A model generated the notes under the pieces. That model worked only from the letters and a program-made list of their open reading frames with translations, ran no database searches and was not told where the DNA came from. From the NCBI GenBank assembly GCA_949710005.1, contig OX453286.1, positions 3,414,701 through 3,478,700 on the forward strand: a stretch of 64,000 bases of DNA, in the 5' to 3' direction. Position 1 is the stretch's first letter. Each line of letters begins with the position of its first letter. The DNA is from Ricordea florida (Eukaryota > Cnidaria > Anthozoa > Corallimorpharia > Ricordeidae). The translations under genes were made by a program, and so were the position numbers. Shown here piece by piece: positions 49,501 to 60,191 of this stretch.

Positions 49501-52500
49501 ATCCCTGCTTTTAAACTTTCCCGCAAATGGACCAGTTAGTGTGTGTCGCAAACTAAATATTGATAAGATTCAATAACAAAATACACAGTGCTGCGTCTTC
49601 ATAAAAATTCAAAATCATTTAATAATTTTTAATTACAACTACAAATACAATCATAATTCTAAAATCAGTCAAGGTGCAGATTAATTTGGTGTTACAAAGA
49701 TGTTGACCAATCGGGACACATCTTATTTTTTGATCCCAGGTATCTTTGGACTAGTGAGGATTCGTGTCATAAATGCCGTGTCATGAACCGTGTTTGTTAG
49801 CTGAGTCATAAAAATTCAGCATGGAGGTTTTTATCTCCGTAATAGAATTCTCAAAAGTCTATGTCACAAGTTTTAACTGTGCATTAGAGTCGTTCAAATA
49901 AATCGATATTTCTGTAGTCAAAATAATGACGCAATGTTGAATTTCTGTTGAAGAAAACTGCTGTCCAGAAGTCATCATAGTGAAATAAATATGAGCCCGC
50001 GGTCTGCATCACCAATGGATCGTTTGGAATGTAAACATTTAAACGTAAATTGTGACTGTAATGAAGATGTTTCACTCTGCCCTCCTCCTTCACCGGACTT
50101 TGAAATTATTCCTCTAGTAATTGAAGCTACCAATTAAGATATAACAGCATTTGAAGAAAGGTGAAGGAAATGGTAAACATGAGAATTAAAATTAAGATTG
50201 ATATATAACTTTTAGATTGATCTTTTTTGTCATCACTACTTCACTAAATACTAATTATCCTTCTTAACGTACAAGATTACATTTAAAACATGTCTGAAAC
50301 ATCATACCTTGGTCTGTTACCATAGTTATAGCTGTCAGATCATTAATCTTATTGTGATGTCATATTTCATCCCACAATGTCTCACGAGCTGTGAATCTTT
50401 TCTCCACACCTTTCAAAATCTTACGGGTTGAACTTGCTTGGCTATGAACTTCTCTTGTAACTAAACCACAGTGAGTCAGCCCAGCTTCTTGCTATGAAGC
50501 TTTTACAGCTGAGTATTATCTATCACAACATGCACACGTCGATAAAGATCATTAAGTGAAAGATCGCTTTAAGTTCTAAGGAGGGAGTCACTTCCAAATG
50601 AAATCTTTTACGTGAGAATTCTCTATGATAACCTTCCTTCCAGTTTCTCATCTCATTGCCAGTGTTGGTCTTTGATTGGATTCTTCCTCAATAACTAAAC
50701 GTTCATTGGTCTTCTTCACGGCTGTTTCATCTGTGATCCGTTCACAACAGGTATCACCTCCTTAACGTGTTTTCACCTAATTACTTCACCGTCTCGTTCC
50801 ATCTCTTCTCTTGAAGTCCCTCTGTCACTCGAAATTGCTTTTTGCCTTAATAATTAAACGACACTCAACAATTGTCATTCATTTGCTTTTTAAGAATTTA
50901 AAATTAAATATTCTAATTAGGCTCCCTATTTTTAAAATTTATCAAAAACGTAAATATGGCTGTAACCATTTTGTTAGAAAATCAAGAGGAAAAAATATTT
51001 CTTTAAGCGAGAATTACTAAAAAGATAAAAGCAAATTCTTCTAAAAGTTGTTAAATGAATGGTCGTCGTGCGAAATAAATAAATTCAACTTGGGGATGGG
51101 TTGGGGGGGGGAGGGGACTTTACAATTTTGAAAGGGTCAAAGAATCCTGTAATTTTACAAATCTTTTTTTAAAATTTTTAATTGATTAGTGACGGAGGGC
51201 CAATATGGAGGTTTGATTGTATACCACATTACGTAAACTTGATGTACCTTCCCTGTGTTTTGCAAACTTCTTACTTTTACTTGAGATTGACTTTGATATC
51301 AGCTGTTTTGATCATTGTTGCAGAACACCCACTCCCCCTAAGGAGCCAACGCCAACCCCACCCCCACCCCCTCCGCCCACCCCTTTACCATCGTTCATCA
51401 CGCAGTTTAAGGGGACGCTGTGGTTTGAAAAGTTCTTTCCTGGTGCTAACTCAGATGTAAGTACTTAGTCTCCCTATAATCAATCAGACTTATTTGTTAC
51501 AAATCATTCTTTTTATCGATAGTATTTAAGATGCATTATAGGGACGGACCATTACAAAAAAACCGGACAGGGGGTGTTAATTCCCCCCAAAAGAAATTCC
51601 TGCACACCAGTGGGCTTCAAAAGAAATTCATGCACCGAAAATTTTTCACCCCGCCTCCGGTTTTTTCTAATGGTCCGTCCCTTGTTTGTAGTAAATTCCC
51701 GAACCATAAGATATTTAACAATTATTCCACGAAATCGAGTCGTACACGAGCTGATGGCCAACAAGGCTCGTAGCGCCGAGTTGGCCATCAACTCATGTAC
51801 GACGAGATTGAGTGGAATAGTCGTTTTATTATATCTCTAAGCCCTCCATTGTGAGAAATTGGAACTAGTTTGCACGACAAGAATTGACTTTGTTAATGTT
51901 TGTAAACAGAACCATGTTATTGACGAGCCAACATGTTGTCGAGCCGACATGTTTTCGTCACCTCGACATGTTGTCGAGCCGATGTGTAAGAAAGTTTCAA
52001 ACACGATTCCGGCTCGTTGTTTAACATCTCTTTAATGCACTTGTCAAACTTTTGTAGTTAGCAAACCAGTCTGAGAATTGGAAGTGAAAAAAGTAGGCAA
52101 GAAAAAAAACTCGGTTTACGGGCTTAAACCGCCGAATTATTGGATCCCAGATTTATTTACTTCGGTAGCATTTTTTGGTATAATCGTTTCAAGCAAGTCT
52201 TAAATTTCTCCCGGTCTAATTCAAGAAATCCTTCCTCCTTGATGGCCGTATTTCGTACTAATGGGACATGAGCTGAGAGCCTGTGAGTACGGAACCAACA
52301 ACAACGTGCGTTCATATCCAAGGGTTGTAGATATAATAATAATCATTATCCCTCAACTACCTCTTTTTCATCTCTAGTCTTTCCCCAAGCCGTGGACAGT
52401 AGAAAGCTTTGTACATCTTCTTCTCAGTCTGATACAAAAGAGTCAAGATTACGAGTTGAAGACGCAAATATCTGCGGTAAGACAACACGTATCAGTCTGG

Positions 52501-55500
52501 GCAACCGTGCATCTACCCCTCCCTTAAACCAACAGTAACGCTAACTTTTTAACTCATTATAACTTGTCGGATTACGGGAGGGGTAGGTGCACAGTTGCCC
52601 AGAAACTGATATTGATCCGACAACACCCAGTAGTAGTATTACTGTGTAGTAACAGAACTGGACGAAGGCGAATCACTTAATGTAAGCACAAGCCACGTGC
52701 AGTCATAGACTGCCACTTTTTTAATCTGTTTAGTTCCATCATTTCATACATCTAAACAGCAAAGTAACACAAAGTTTTACAGTTACGCACTTAATATTCG
52801 ACAAGCGAGAATTCTCAGGGACACAGTCGGCGAAATATCGTAACTGGCAAAGGTAAAAGTGCAGCGATTTAAAGACTGGAACAAGTTCTTTTGAAAGCAG
52901 TTAAACTGTGTTATGCTCCGTTGCCCCGAGTTGCTAGCGGTTGTAAATAATTAACGCGGATTTTAAAACAAATTATCAATATACGGTGGAAAACGTACCT
53001 AACAATGTCCCTCCAAAAACTGTAGTCAGAGGCGAACATTTGGCAGGAACAGCTACAAATAAATTGTGCCCGAACGTCGATCATGTGTCATCTCACGTGT
53101 CATCTCAAGTGTCATGTCTCGTGTCCTTTTGTTTTGTTTTTTCTGGGATGGGGAGAGTGGACAAAAACGTTCAGTCGAAGGAGGAGTACCTAAATTATCC
53201 GTTTTTTCAAAAACTGCTAAACATTATTCTTCAACACGCGTGATCTATGTCCCATAGGCCATCATGTTGTTGCATCGTCAAGAGGTGTTCGACCGTGAAA
53301 CCGCTGAGAAAGTGAATCGCACCATGATAGCGGAACTCAATATCCCGGATCACCCAACTGCGCATGGTTCGTCCGATGCCAAGCAGTTCCTGCGCGTGGC
53401 GCTGCAACTGTCACACACAATGAGAGTGTATGAGGTGTCGTTTGTTTCTGAACTCATGGCGCAGTTCATTGATGGAGATGAAGAGATCCGGTAAGATCAT
53501 AGAAAAAAACTATGGGGAAATTTTCAGATATGGCTAAGAAACCTCGGGTACCGAGATAGCACAAACTTGCTTGGCAGTAAACAACAATCTACAGCTTTGA
53601 TGCTACCATTTTGGTTTTATTTTTCTGCAGGAAATTTGTGCGGGAAGTGTTCATCTCAATAGGTGTAGCAGACACTGCTGGATTCTTTGCCAAGGAGCTG
53701 GACTCTTTTGATACAACGGTTAGATTGTCATTCTATTGTGATGTCGGTTATTAATCAGGAACGAAACTCAAACGAACCAATCACATTTGCAACCCTTTTA
53801 TTCCAAGAGCCCAACATTTTGGTATCGAATTTTGACGGTTTAATTTAACATCGTTTTTATTTTATTCATAACAGGCTTTCCCTGACAACAGACGTAAGAC
53901 TCGGGTTAAGGATATGTGTGTTCAGTGGCTGAACAAATGGCTAAGTCTGTTCAGACAACATATCAGGTCTTTGGCGGGAAAAATCAGTCGTGCCCAGGCT
54001 GGAAGCGTGGTCAAGTAAGTTCTGACAGCACCGTTACTTGTTTGGGTATCTTATGAAACGCGGCTCGTTTTTGCATCTTTGATCCAGCAGTGGCCAACTG
54101 CAAAGCCTACAGCTCCTTTGGCCACTGCACACGATACATCAGCAAAGTAATTCATCTCTTTCTTCTTTTTCTTGCATTTTTCCTTTTGGCTTATTTTAAT
54201 ACCTATATTGTAACTATGTTTTTCTCTTTTTTTTAAATTTTTTTCATTTTTTTTATTTAGTATTCATATAAACATAATTCATGTAAATAGTGGTAGATTC
54301 AAATTGTTATGTAAAAGTTGTACAAATTGCTTAATTCAGTCTTTAGGCTGCGATGTGGTTTTTTAATAAACTATCTATCTATCTTGTAATCGTCGTGTAA
54401 AGTAAAGCTTGAATTGAAATTGAATTGATTCTCCTTTCAAATATTTTCTTTCAAGAAGTCTGTATTTCATCACATATCAAACAGCTGGGAAGTTTCGGTT
54501 CCCTTCTCGGTGCTAAATATTTGATGAAACACTGTATCTCGTATTTGACATATTACTTTGATGCTTTTCTTGTTATGTTTTGATCATGATTACTTGAAAT
54601 TCTCCGTTCACTTTCATTTCCTCGTAAATTTCCTGAACAGAAAGACAGTAAAGTAGCTTGTCGTATCAACTAAACATTTTCTTGCGATGCAGAGGAACTA
54701 AGTCTCCAAAGACGCCCAGTTCTCTTAAGGGAATCCTTAAAACGGACAAAGGATCACAGGTTAGTTGTGTTATTATTTGCACAAGCAATAATTATTATTA
54801 TTATAAATAACGCAGGCAAAGAACAGTGAAAAGTTGTTGAATAATGAAGAGTAGGAATTTTGAGCGTAGAAAATTTGTGAGATATCTTTTTCGCCACTGT
54901 AATAGGAAAACTCGAAAAAAGCAAATCGGAGTTTTTCCGAGTTTTTCCGATAGCAGTCGAACCCACGACCTTCCGATTTCTAGCTGTATGCAGGATGTTT
55001 GTCCCATGAAACTAGTTTAATGGCCTTGCTCCAACGAGTCTCCTATAGCTCAGTGGTAGAGCGTCCGGGCTAAAAATCGGAACGGGTCGTAGACTCAACT
55101 CCTATTGTGATACCTCGGAACTGGTTTTGCCGAGTTTGCCTGTGAAAATGCCGAAAAATACATATTTTATTACTGTCCTGTGATAAGTCGGAATTCCTGC
55201 TAGTCTGTGCGCCGCGATGACTCTACATAAAAGCAAAGTTTGAGTTAGACGCCAACGGTGTCCAACACATCAAATGAAAGTGAAGCTCTTCACGATGTTA
55301 ACCTCCTTCCATAACGTTATAATTAGAAGACTAGCTCAAGTACAGTAAAAAGGATTGTTTCATCATCGTTTTTTATCTGTTTCTTTTAGAGGGGTTCGTC
55401 TGCCGCGTCCAAACCACCGGGAAGTAAGTAGAAAAGTAATATACCAACACATAAGATACAATATGAATAATCAAGAAGAGAGCTGAAAGTACGATGCGCA

Positions 55501-57629
55501 GCGGACTATTATAAGCGAAATTCAAAATTCAGAAACGAGCCGTGTTTCATCAGATATCCAAACACGTCACGGTTCCTGATTCAAATGAGGACCTCCAAGG
55601 AAACTACTTTTTTTAGTGACTGGACATATCCATCAGTATTCCAAACTCAAAGCATGAGGCAGAGCTTTATCTTCTAAATGAAATAACATCACAGTCATAT
55701 ATTGTAAGTACATACTGTACATCAATTATACTTAATTATGCAAATTAGAGAAGTCCTCCCCAGTCTTTGTCCAGGGTGGAACTAGTCATGAAAAAGCCTA
55801 GATCCACACCTGTAGGGCTTCTCAAAAAAGTGATTTAGAAGGAAAAATTTTCCAGATGCGTAAACGAATCGTGTTTGGTCCGATTTCCAAACAAGTTGCG
55901 GTACTTGATTTCCTTTGTCTGTATCTCTTATGTATTATTGATGCTTTGGGGTTTACCTCGGTGTAAAAACCTGTGAAGTTTTTCTTTGTTTTTTTTTATT
56001 ACTATTTTCCTAGTCTCTATTGTTGGTTTCCTTTGTTTTCTTTGTTCAACGTCACTCGCGAACGTAACAGGTTTTTCACCGAGGATGAACCTGTATTTGA
56101 CAGTTTGCCGTGGTGTCTTGTAACTCGCGTCCTTCTCGTCCATGTACCTTCGTATTTACACCAAAGCCTTCACTTTACACTTCGTTTTGCTTGTTATATG
56201 CGTCTTACCTTTGTAGTAATTTCCTTTTTGTAGTCACGTTTGACCTGGAGAGCCTGGGAGGTAAAGCGGCTGACACTGCAAGTCCCACTGAAGCAATCAA
56301 CTACTTCTGTGAAATAAGAATGGAGGAGGAACTGGAACGAGCACGTGCGCGAACACGTGAGAAAACGCCGGTTCAGGCCCAGGACAACTCTAGGAACACG
56401 GTCTTAGTCCTTCCAAAAATACACAGGTACTGTTCGTTATTCACGTAACGAAACATCACTTTCACGTTCTTCACGAACAGTTTGATGGCATTCGCTGCTT
56501 TTATGTTGACGATCTCGCTCAATCTATTTTAAGATTTTCTTGTTTAAACTACAAGAGCCGAAGATGTTATAGCAATGACAAGAACCATCGTGTTTTAATT
56601 TCGTTACGTTTTAGTTAACTTCCATTTTTTCTTTGTTTCCAGTAAGCGAAGCTTGGCGCGTCTCGGTGAAACGCATTGCAGTCACTGTCATCCTGAGAGG
56701 GAAACATCCCTCGCTCTTTGTAAGAATCTCTTTGTTATTTCTACTGTCAGTTTATAGTAACTTACTGTGGTACAGTTTGTTTTACTATACAGTGTGGTTC
56801 TAACTTTTTCATCTGTGGATCAAACCATGCATTGTGACCATTCTTTCTAAAGCTACTGAACAGTACTGTACTGTGATATTGTTTGTTTTACTACTCAGTG
56901 TGGTTCTAACTTTTTCATTTGTGGATCAAACCATGCAGTGTGACCATTCTCTGTAAAGCTACTGAACAGTACTGCACTGTGGTACTGTTTGTTTTACTAT
57001 ACAGTGTGGTTCTAACTTTTTCATCTGTGGATCAAACCATGCAGTGTGACCATTCTTTGTAAAGCTACTGAACAGTACTGTACTGTGATATTGTTTGTTT
57101 TACTACTCAGAGTGGTTCTAACTTTTTCATCTGTGGATCAAACCATGCAGTGTGACCATCCTTTGTAAAGCTACTGAACAGTACTGTACTGTGGTACTGT
57201 TTGTTTTACTATACAGTGTGGTTCTAATTTTTTCATCTGTGGATCAAACCATACAGTGTGACCATTCTTTGAAAAGCCAATGCCAGGACAGTGCTGTAGT
57301 ACAATTGTGTACTTGTGGATTCTAAAAGCTCTTCGAGTTTTTCTGTTACCCCTGGTAGTAATGATAAATTTGTTTTGTTTTCTTTCACAGCATTTTCTCT
57401 ACCTCCAATTTACCAGACTCGGCGAAGACTTGTACTAAACAACATGGTACTTCATTTAAACACCCTTACTCTGAATCCGTTTCCGGACGTCGATGACCTG
57501 ACAGTGTACGAGGCGGCAAAACACTCGGAGCTGATAACACTACGTTCCTCGCAAAAATACTTTTTTCCTGGACAGTCATATGTTGAAACGGAGAGTTTGT
57601 CACAGCAAATACGAAAGGTGTTATTATAG
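34537..57629 (+). CDS. WDR97: WDR97-like ciliary WD-repeat protein, complete, 27 exons, 1580 aa
   Basis: Exons: 34537-34941, 37461-37516, 37632-37689, 38285-38338, 38633-38824, 39963-40285, 40836-40875, 41364-41499, 41792-41893, 42420-42466, 43118-43315, 44890-44959, 45163-45345, 45812-46057, 46299-46525, 46952-47779, 48114-48388, 51324-51456, 52378-52476, 53258-53490, 53631-53718, 53875-54014, 54693-54759, 55390-55423, 56234-56426, 56643-56719, 57391-57629. They total 4743 nt, and all phases agree. Residues about 60-700 hold WD repeats, e.g. AAKDGSIKVWDDKG, GSSDLTIRVWSLD, SCSADGSVRIWDE. Next come an acidic charged region (780-1055), a proline-rich segment (1056-1170), a helical region, and a C-terminal CSHCHPERE motif (from 1488). 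Length and order fit WDR97 (human about 1620 aa, from memory), known in cilia/flagella; WDR87 is the related alternative. Exons 7 (40 bp) and 24 (34 bp) are very small. Introns carry many transposons. Confidence 0.85.
35361..37121 (+). mobile_element. Penelope-like retroelement, 5'-truncated, in WDR97 intron 1
   Basis: The body is flanked by inverted repeats of about 100 bp. The left (35361-35461) contains gataaatcaaacgagttgat, accaccgtaaggtgaatggg and acgtttcgagcgttagccct. The right (37022-37121) is the reverse complement. Penelope-like elements typically have such inverted terminal copies. The end repeat contains CGACGA...GAAACGTC, similar to a minimal hammerhead ribozyme. Insertion is in the sense direction of WDR97. 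Confidence 0.85.
35461..36924 (+). CDS. Penelope-like reverse transcriptase with GIY-YIG endonuclease, N-truncated
   Basis: Uninterrupted 487-codon frame. The RT palm is present: motif A FTMDITSLYT, motif B GVAMGTKMGPSYANLF, catalytic RRYIDDCVG (YxDD), then FLDINV. The C terminus holds a GIY-YIG nuclease, VIYCIKCTLCKKIYIGETRR, with the usual CxxC insertion, then RFREH and a final NERFSFI. This combination is diagnostic of endonuclease-bearing Penelope-like elements. The N-terminal part of the RT is missing, because the frame begins directly at the left inverted repeat. The copy is therefore probably immobile although its frame is open. It nicks target DNA and copies its RNA when complete. Confidence 0.9.
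   Translation: MVPIVKSLPSYIKDTNHALKIFRDFNFSGENKFIFTMDITSLYTVIPNNEGLLALKFYFNQRSTKEPSSETLLRLAELVLTLNCFSFSNNYYQQINGVAMGTKMGPSYANLFVGYVENQFFSQYNGPKPKLYRRYIDDCVGATSSTREELEHFINSVNSFHPALKYTWQISETSIAFLDINVSIHNNGLSTSVYYKPTDSHSYLLHSSSHPSHVKNSIPYSQFLRLLRLCSDELDFSSKSEEMLQFFKNCGYPDSVVKTAQQRAQTTDQHSAPQTLQKEENQRIPFTLTFHPLNLPVKNIILKNFKLLQNDNETGSIFSLPPLISFKRNKNVSDFLVRSTLKSDESPGTFNCTRKRCKTCPFINNTDKIAGPKRSFKITDRFTCISANVIYCIKCTLCKKIYIGETRRRLGDRFREHLHDVERNDKDASKPVARHFNLPNHSTHNMAVCGLSMHQGNTESRKNLEQKFIFQLGSLNPHGINERFSFI
37234..37348. mobile_element. MITE family 3 copy, intact ends
   Basis: tttaaccctttaagccccaa and ttggggcttaaagggttaaa are perfect 20-bp inverted ends around about 75 bp. It lies in WDR97 intron 1. 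Confidence 0.8.
37951..38094. mobile_element. MITE with perfect 32-bp inverted ends
   Basis: Left 37951-37982 starts aactacagtaccggacagaa. Right 38063-38094 is its complement. The interior repeats cttagcgttcc three to four times. It lies in WDR97 intron 3. Confidence 0.8.
39122..39437 (-). mobile_element. Retrozyme-like repeat with a near-intact hammerhead ribozyme
   Basis: Direct repeats of about 60 bp (39122-39184 and 39379-39437, sharing gttgaagccacacatatgc) bound one unit of about 258 bp. The minus strand at 39293-39252 folds as a type I hammerhead. Stem I is GCCATG/CATGGC. The core is CTGATGA. Stem II is GGCC-TAACAA-GGCC, followed by AAAA where GAAA is expected. Stem III is CAG/CTG, and the cleavage triplet is GTC. 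The single G-to-A change at the core G12 position should abolish cleavage. It lies in WDR97 intron 5. Confidence 0.6.
40487..40798. mobile_element. Composite inverted-repeat element
   Basis: Contains attacattatgaggtcgaga facing its complement, then gccaatcagattggagcatt and ctagtagatttttactaa. It is related to 20022-20320 and 21245-21640. It ends just 37 bp before the 40-bp WDR97 exon 7. Confidence 0.6.
42640..42898 (-). mobile_element. tRNA-derived SINE
   Basis: On the minus strand a tRNA-like head (GGATGGCCGAGTGGTCTAGA, then GGGTTCAAATCCCGC as B box) is followed by a body of about 170 bp and a tail that reads as (aatac)n on the plus strand. The acceptor stem does not pair well, so it is a SINE and not a tRNA gene. 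It lies in WDR97 intron 10. Confidence 0.8.
43385..43900. repeat. Interspersed repeat family 4, longest copy
   Basis: Holds several copies of gtgtttgatatgtgatgaaa and related words in both orientations, and ggatatctgaggacaacacg. The same family is in the SLC22-like gene (11160-11435) and other WDR97 introns. Confidence 0.65.
44281..44350 (+). repeat. tRNA-derived SINE head
   Basis: gttggcgcagtggttacagc (A box) and acccgggttcagttc (degraded B box) lie 35 bp apart. No anticodon arm can be drawn. Confidence 0.6.
44593..44759. mobile_element. Long hairpin with hammerhead-like core (Penelope-end type)
   Basis: Two arms of about 75 bp, with agttctatggtcccacgacg outside and the complement at the right, make a long hairpin. 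The plus strand at about 44675-44725 reads GATCGC-CTGAAGA, then GACT...AGTC, then GAAAC-GTC-GCGACC. This is a minimal hammerhead layout with a one- or two-pair stem III and a stem I of five out of six pairs. It lies in WDR97 intron 11. Confidence 0.6.
45437..45682. repeat. CAT/CAC trinucleotide repeat
   Basis: About 245 bp of interrupted (cat)n/(cac)n with strand asymmetry. It produces long spurious frames on both strands. It lies in WDR97 intron 13. Confidence 0.95.
46640..46925 (-). repeat. 106-bp satellite-like array, block 4 (orientation B)
   Basis: About 2.5 units on the opposite strand to blocks 1-3. They end directly before the polypyrimidine tract of WDR97 exon 16. Confidence 0.85.
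48460..49174. mobile_element. Non-autonomous pogo/Tigger-like element
   Basis: Inverted ends tacagtcaactctctcgtaa and gagagagacttgactgta are flanked by TA. Internal copies of gacaaagtggtcgcttacg occur near both ends. There is no transposase frame. It lies in WDR97 intron 17. Confidence 0.8.
49190..49445. repeat. Interspersed repeat family 4 copy
   Basis: Shares cacatgtttggatatcggaa, tttgacatgtgatgaaatac and ctgtatctcgtgtttgatac with 43385-43900. Confidence 0.6.
49446..51323. other. WDR97 intron 17, distal part
   Basis: About 1.9 kb of AT-rich DNA with no exon or clear repeat structure. A short poly-G run lies near 51100-51115. Confidence 0.5.
51541..51683. mobile_element. MITE with gggacggaccatta ends
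   Basis: The left end gggacggaccattacaaaaa faces the right end ttttttctaatggtccgtcc. Inside is a doubled aaaagaaattcntgca segment. Small frames here are chance. It lies in WDR97 intron 18. Confidence 0.75.
51722..51824. mobile_element. Palindromic element
   Basis: The left arm tattccacgaaatcgagtcg and the right arm cgacgagattgagtggaata pair over about 40 bp around aaggctcgtagcgccgag. It lies in WDR97 intron 18. Confidence 0.7.
52495..52622. mobile_element. MITE family 1, copy 3
   Basis: The right end ttgcccagaaactgatattg matches the element at 3594-3732, and the centre is inverted relative to that copy. It lies in WDR97 intron 19. Confidence 0.8.
54465..54560. repeat. Interspersed repeat family 4 fragment
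   Basis: tatttcatcacatatcaaac and tttgatgaaacactgtatct match the family. Further fragments are at 55490-55580 and 55855-55915. Confidence 0.55.
54895..55160. repeat. Head-to-head pair of tRNA-derived SINEs
   Basis: A minus-strand copy (54895-55008, with GGTCGTGGGTTCGACTGC as T arm) faces a plus-strand copy (55039-55160, tatagctcagtggtagagcg). Both carry a gagtttgcctgtg- or aaaactcg-type tail. They match the fragment at 7588-7735. Confidence 0.65.
56760..57290 (-). repeat. 106-bp satellite-like array, block 5 (orientation B), largest intact block
   Basis: Five tandem units. Successive gtggttctaa starts at 57006, 57112 and 57218 give a period of 106 bp. Alternate units share variants (tactactcag against tactatacag), so the array probably grew by two-unit steps. 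It fills most of WDR97 intron 26. Confidence 0.9.
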
Positions 57630-60191
57630 CAATCCGTCATAACCATCTTAAGAGGTATTTATATATGTATAGATCTGTTGGTCATGGAATATGAGCGGAG
57701 GGGAAACAGACCTCTCTGAAAGAACTGCTCCGAAGTAATGAAAGTAAGGGGGGAGGGGTTGGGCGCTGTGTCTGAAATCGTGAGAATGAAAAATATTTGG
57801 GTTTAGCAAAATGTTTATCTGTTTGTAAGACAATTTTGTGAAATAGAAATATGTATTTTCAAAAATTAAACGTTTAGAGCTCTGGATTAAATCCTCCAAT
57901 TTTACTCGGGTTATTTTCAGTTTTTTACTCTAAGCTGTTACCACGCCTGAGGCAGCTATTCCCTGCCGTTTCTGAGTTTTGTGTCCACAGCTACACCTTA
58001 CCAAAGCGTTCTAAGCATTGCATACCCATCTCTATCTGACATGGGGTACGGGGTGTTCCACAATGACTTGCGTCACAGAGCAGCAAGTGTAAAGCTAGGG
58101 TAGTAGCCTATAGGCGTGCGAGCAATTTTTTGCCGGGGGGGGGGGGAACGGGGAACAATTTGTCCAAAAATTCTCGCAAGTTGGCCAAACGTTTTTACGA
58201 AACAGTCGAAAAGAAACGAGGGTCATATGGGCATATAATTCATGGCAGGCCACCATATAGTCACCATATAGTGTTTAAAGGGGTATACAAGGGTTTACAA
58301 GGACATACCTTTGTAAACCCTTGTATACCCGTGTAAACACTGTATATGGTGGCCTACCATGAATTACATGCTGTCGTATGATGTACTAACATAGGCCTAC
58401 ATATGAAGTGAAAATATTCTTGCATTTGAAACTAACATATGAGCTCATAAAAAAACGTTAAAAGAAATAGCTCTCTTTACCATTTCGACGGCCAAATATA
58501 TCGATGATACGATCTATATCATTGTTGACTACATCGCTGGCATATTCCCTTTTAGTGTTAATAAGTGCAATGTTACTGAGACGTTGTTGCACCATCGACA
58601 CATATCACTCAGTGTCCAGACAAAAAATGTTGCCCGTCTAACCTCTCATTCGGTGTGAGGCTGGACGGGCAAGGACAAGGCAAAGACAAAGCATTTATTC
58701 CCCACGGACTCCAAAATGGCCGCCGAGTGATACATGCAGGTGAATGGTACTGCAGAGGTGAGTTTTCAATCTGCGCAGCCCACTACAAAAACACACACAG
58801 ACGCAAACTTCTTTAAAAATTGGCTTTGCCCAAATTTGGGGGGGGGGACTGCAGCCCCCCTCCCCCCTCCCCCCCGGCCCGTACGCCTATGTGGTAACCA
58901 TGGAAAGCTTGAAAAATATCAAACTTCGTGTAATGCTTCTTATAACAAGTCTCCTTTGTGATGGGCGCCTCGTCTAGTCATACTTTCGGTGAGATTTGGG
59001 TAGGCTTTTCTATTAGAAAATGACATGAAAAATTCGTGCAAAGTTACGGCTAGAATTTGTCGAGTCCCTCCTGGATTTTGGTAATAAATAAAATCTTTGG
59101 TAAGATCTTTCGTTGAAATTACAGCGAAATTCTTTACATTTGGAAGAAGCTTTGAACAGTCATTAATTATAACAAATGGCCCCATTAACGGTTTTCTGTT
59201 CTCTTGGCAAGAAAGTTAAAGTCAACGGAAAACAATGTACAAATATGTCGTAGCTGATAATAAGTTACTTTAATGGTTGAAAGTGCACCGTACTAGAGCA
59301 CGAAATGCTACTGCTGTGTTTCTCTAAATTTAATGCGATTCTTCATACTTTAGTGACACTGGGAGGAATACTGCCACCCACTAGAGATAAGGGTAAACCG
59401 ATGGAGCTTAAGTTCACAACTGGGCTTAAGCTTGATCCTGGCTGAGGGTAAGACTTTGTAATGAAATCGTCATGGAGTTGATTCAATGAACGTTGATGCC
59501 GCACTTGAGTAACTCAAGGCTAGTTATGTTTGTTATGGGCGTAGGTTTGTTAACAGTTTAAACAGCAAGGTCGTACAACGCCTCTCTATACTATGCTAAA
59601 GTTACACTATACAGTATACATTATTTACAACCTTGTTTGACTTGGTTTAGAGAGCAGCTTTCCACACGCAGTATTAATAAATAATCATTGCACTGAGAAA
59701 AGACAATGGCCCAACAGCCTCGGGCGAAGATTGAAGTTTCTTCAATATTTTTGCATCTCTTCAAAATTATCAACAAGAGAATGAGGAAGTTTGGAAAAAA
59801 ATACTAGACAAAGCATGTTTGTCGCTGTAACGATGTTATTTCGAATAACTGATTTCTGAAATAAGCAAGACAATACATATGGCGCACAGCATAATTTTTA
59901 CTTTATGCAAGAACATTTTCTGTTTGGAGGCTTAAATCGAAATCTTCACGGCCAAGAATCGACACACGAAAGTATTTTCAGTAGAAAGAGACGAGAGGAT
60001 AAGAAGCCATTAACGTTTACGTAAAAATTTTTAAAGTATCCAACATTTAGGACTTTTGGAATAACGAAAATGTGAGCTGGTTCGACTCTTCTCGGAATTT
60101 TCACATTCTTTCTTTTCTTTTAACGTTTTGGTTAGTTTTTTATGTCCATTGTTAGAAAGGGTTGCATTATCTTGTCCACTTGTTGTTGTGC
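57630..60191. other. Spacer after WDR97
   Basis: Contains an inverted-repeat element at 58107-58895. It also has an isolated exon-like piece at 59354-59447 (acceptor atactttag, donor GTAAGA), open as LGGILPPTRDKGKPMELKFT... before a stop. That piece does not join WDR97 exon 27 in phase. I see nothing else. Confidence 0.4.
58107..58895. mobile_element. Non-autonomous element with poly-G/poly-C inverted ends
   Basis: The left end tataggcgtgcgagc followed by poly-G faces poly-C then cccgtacgcctatg at the right. An internal palindrome at 58235-58365 is built on ggcaggccaccatatag, tatacaagggtttacaagg and their complements. Confidence 0.6.

Noticed and set aside
59354..59447. Alternative last exon of WDR97
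   Set aside because: The phase after exon 27 would give an immediate stop, so it is not supported as a WDR97 exon.
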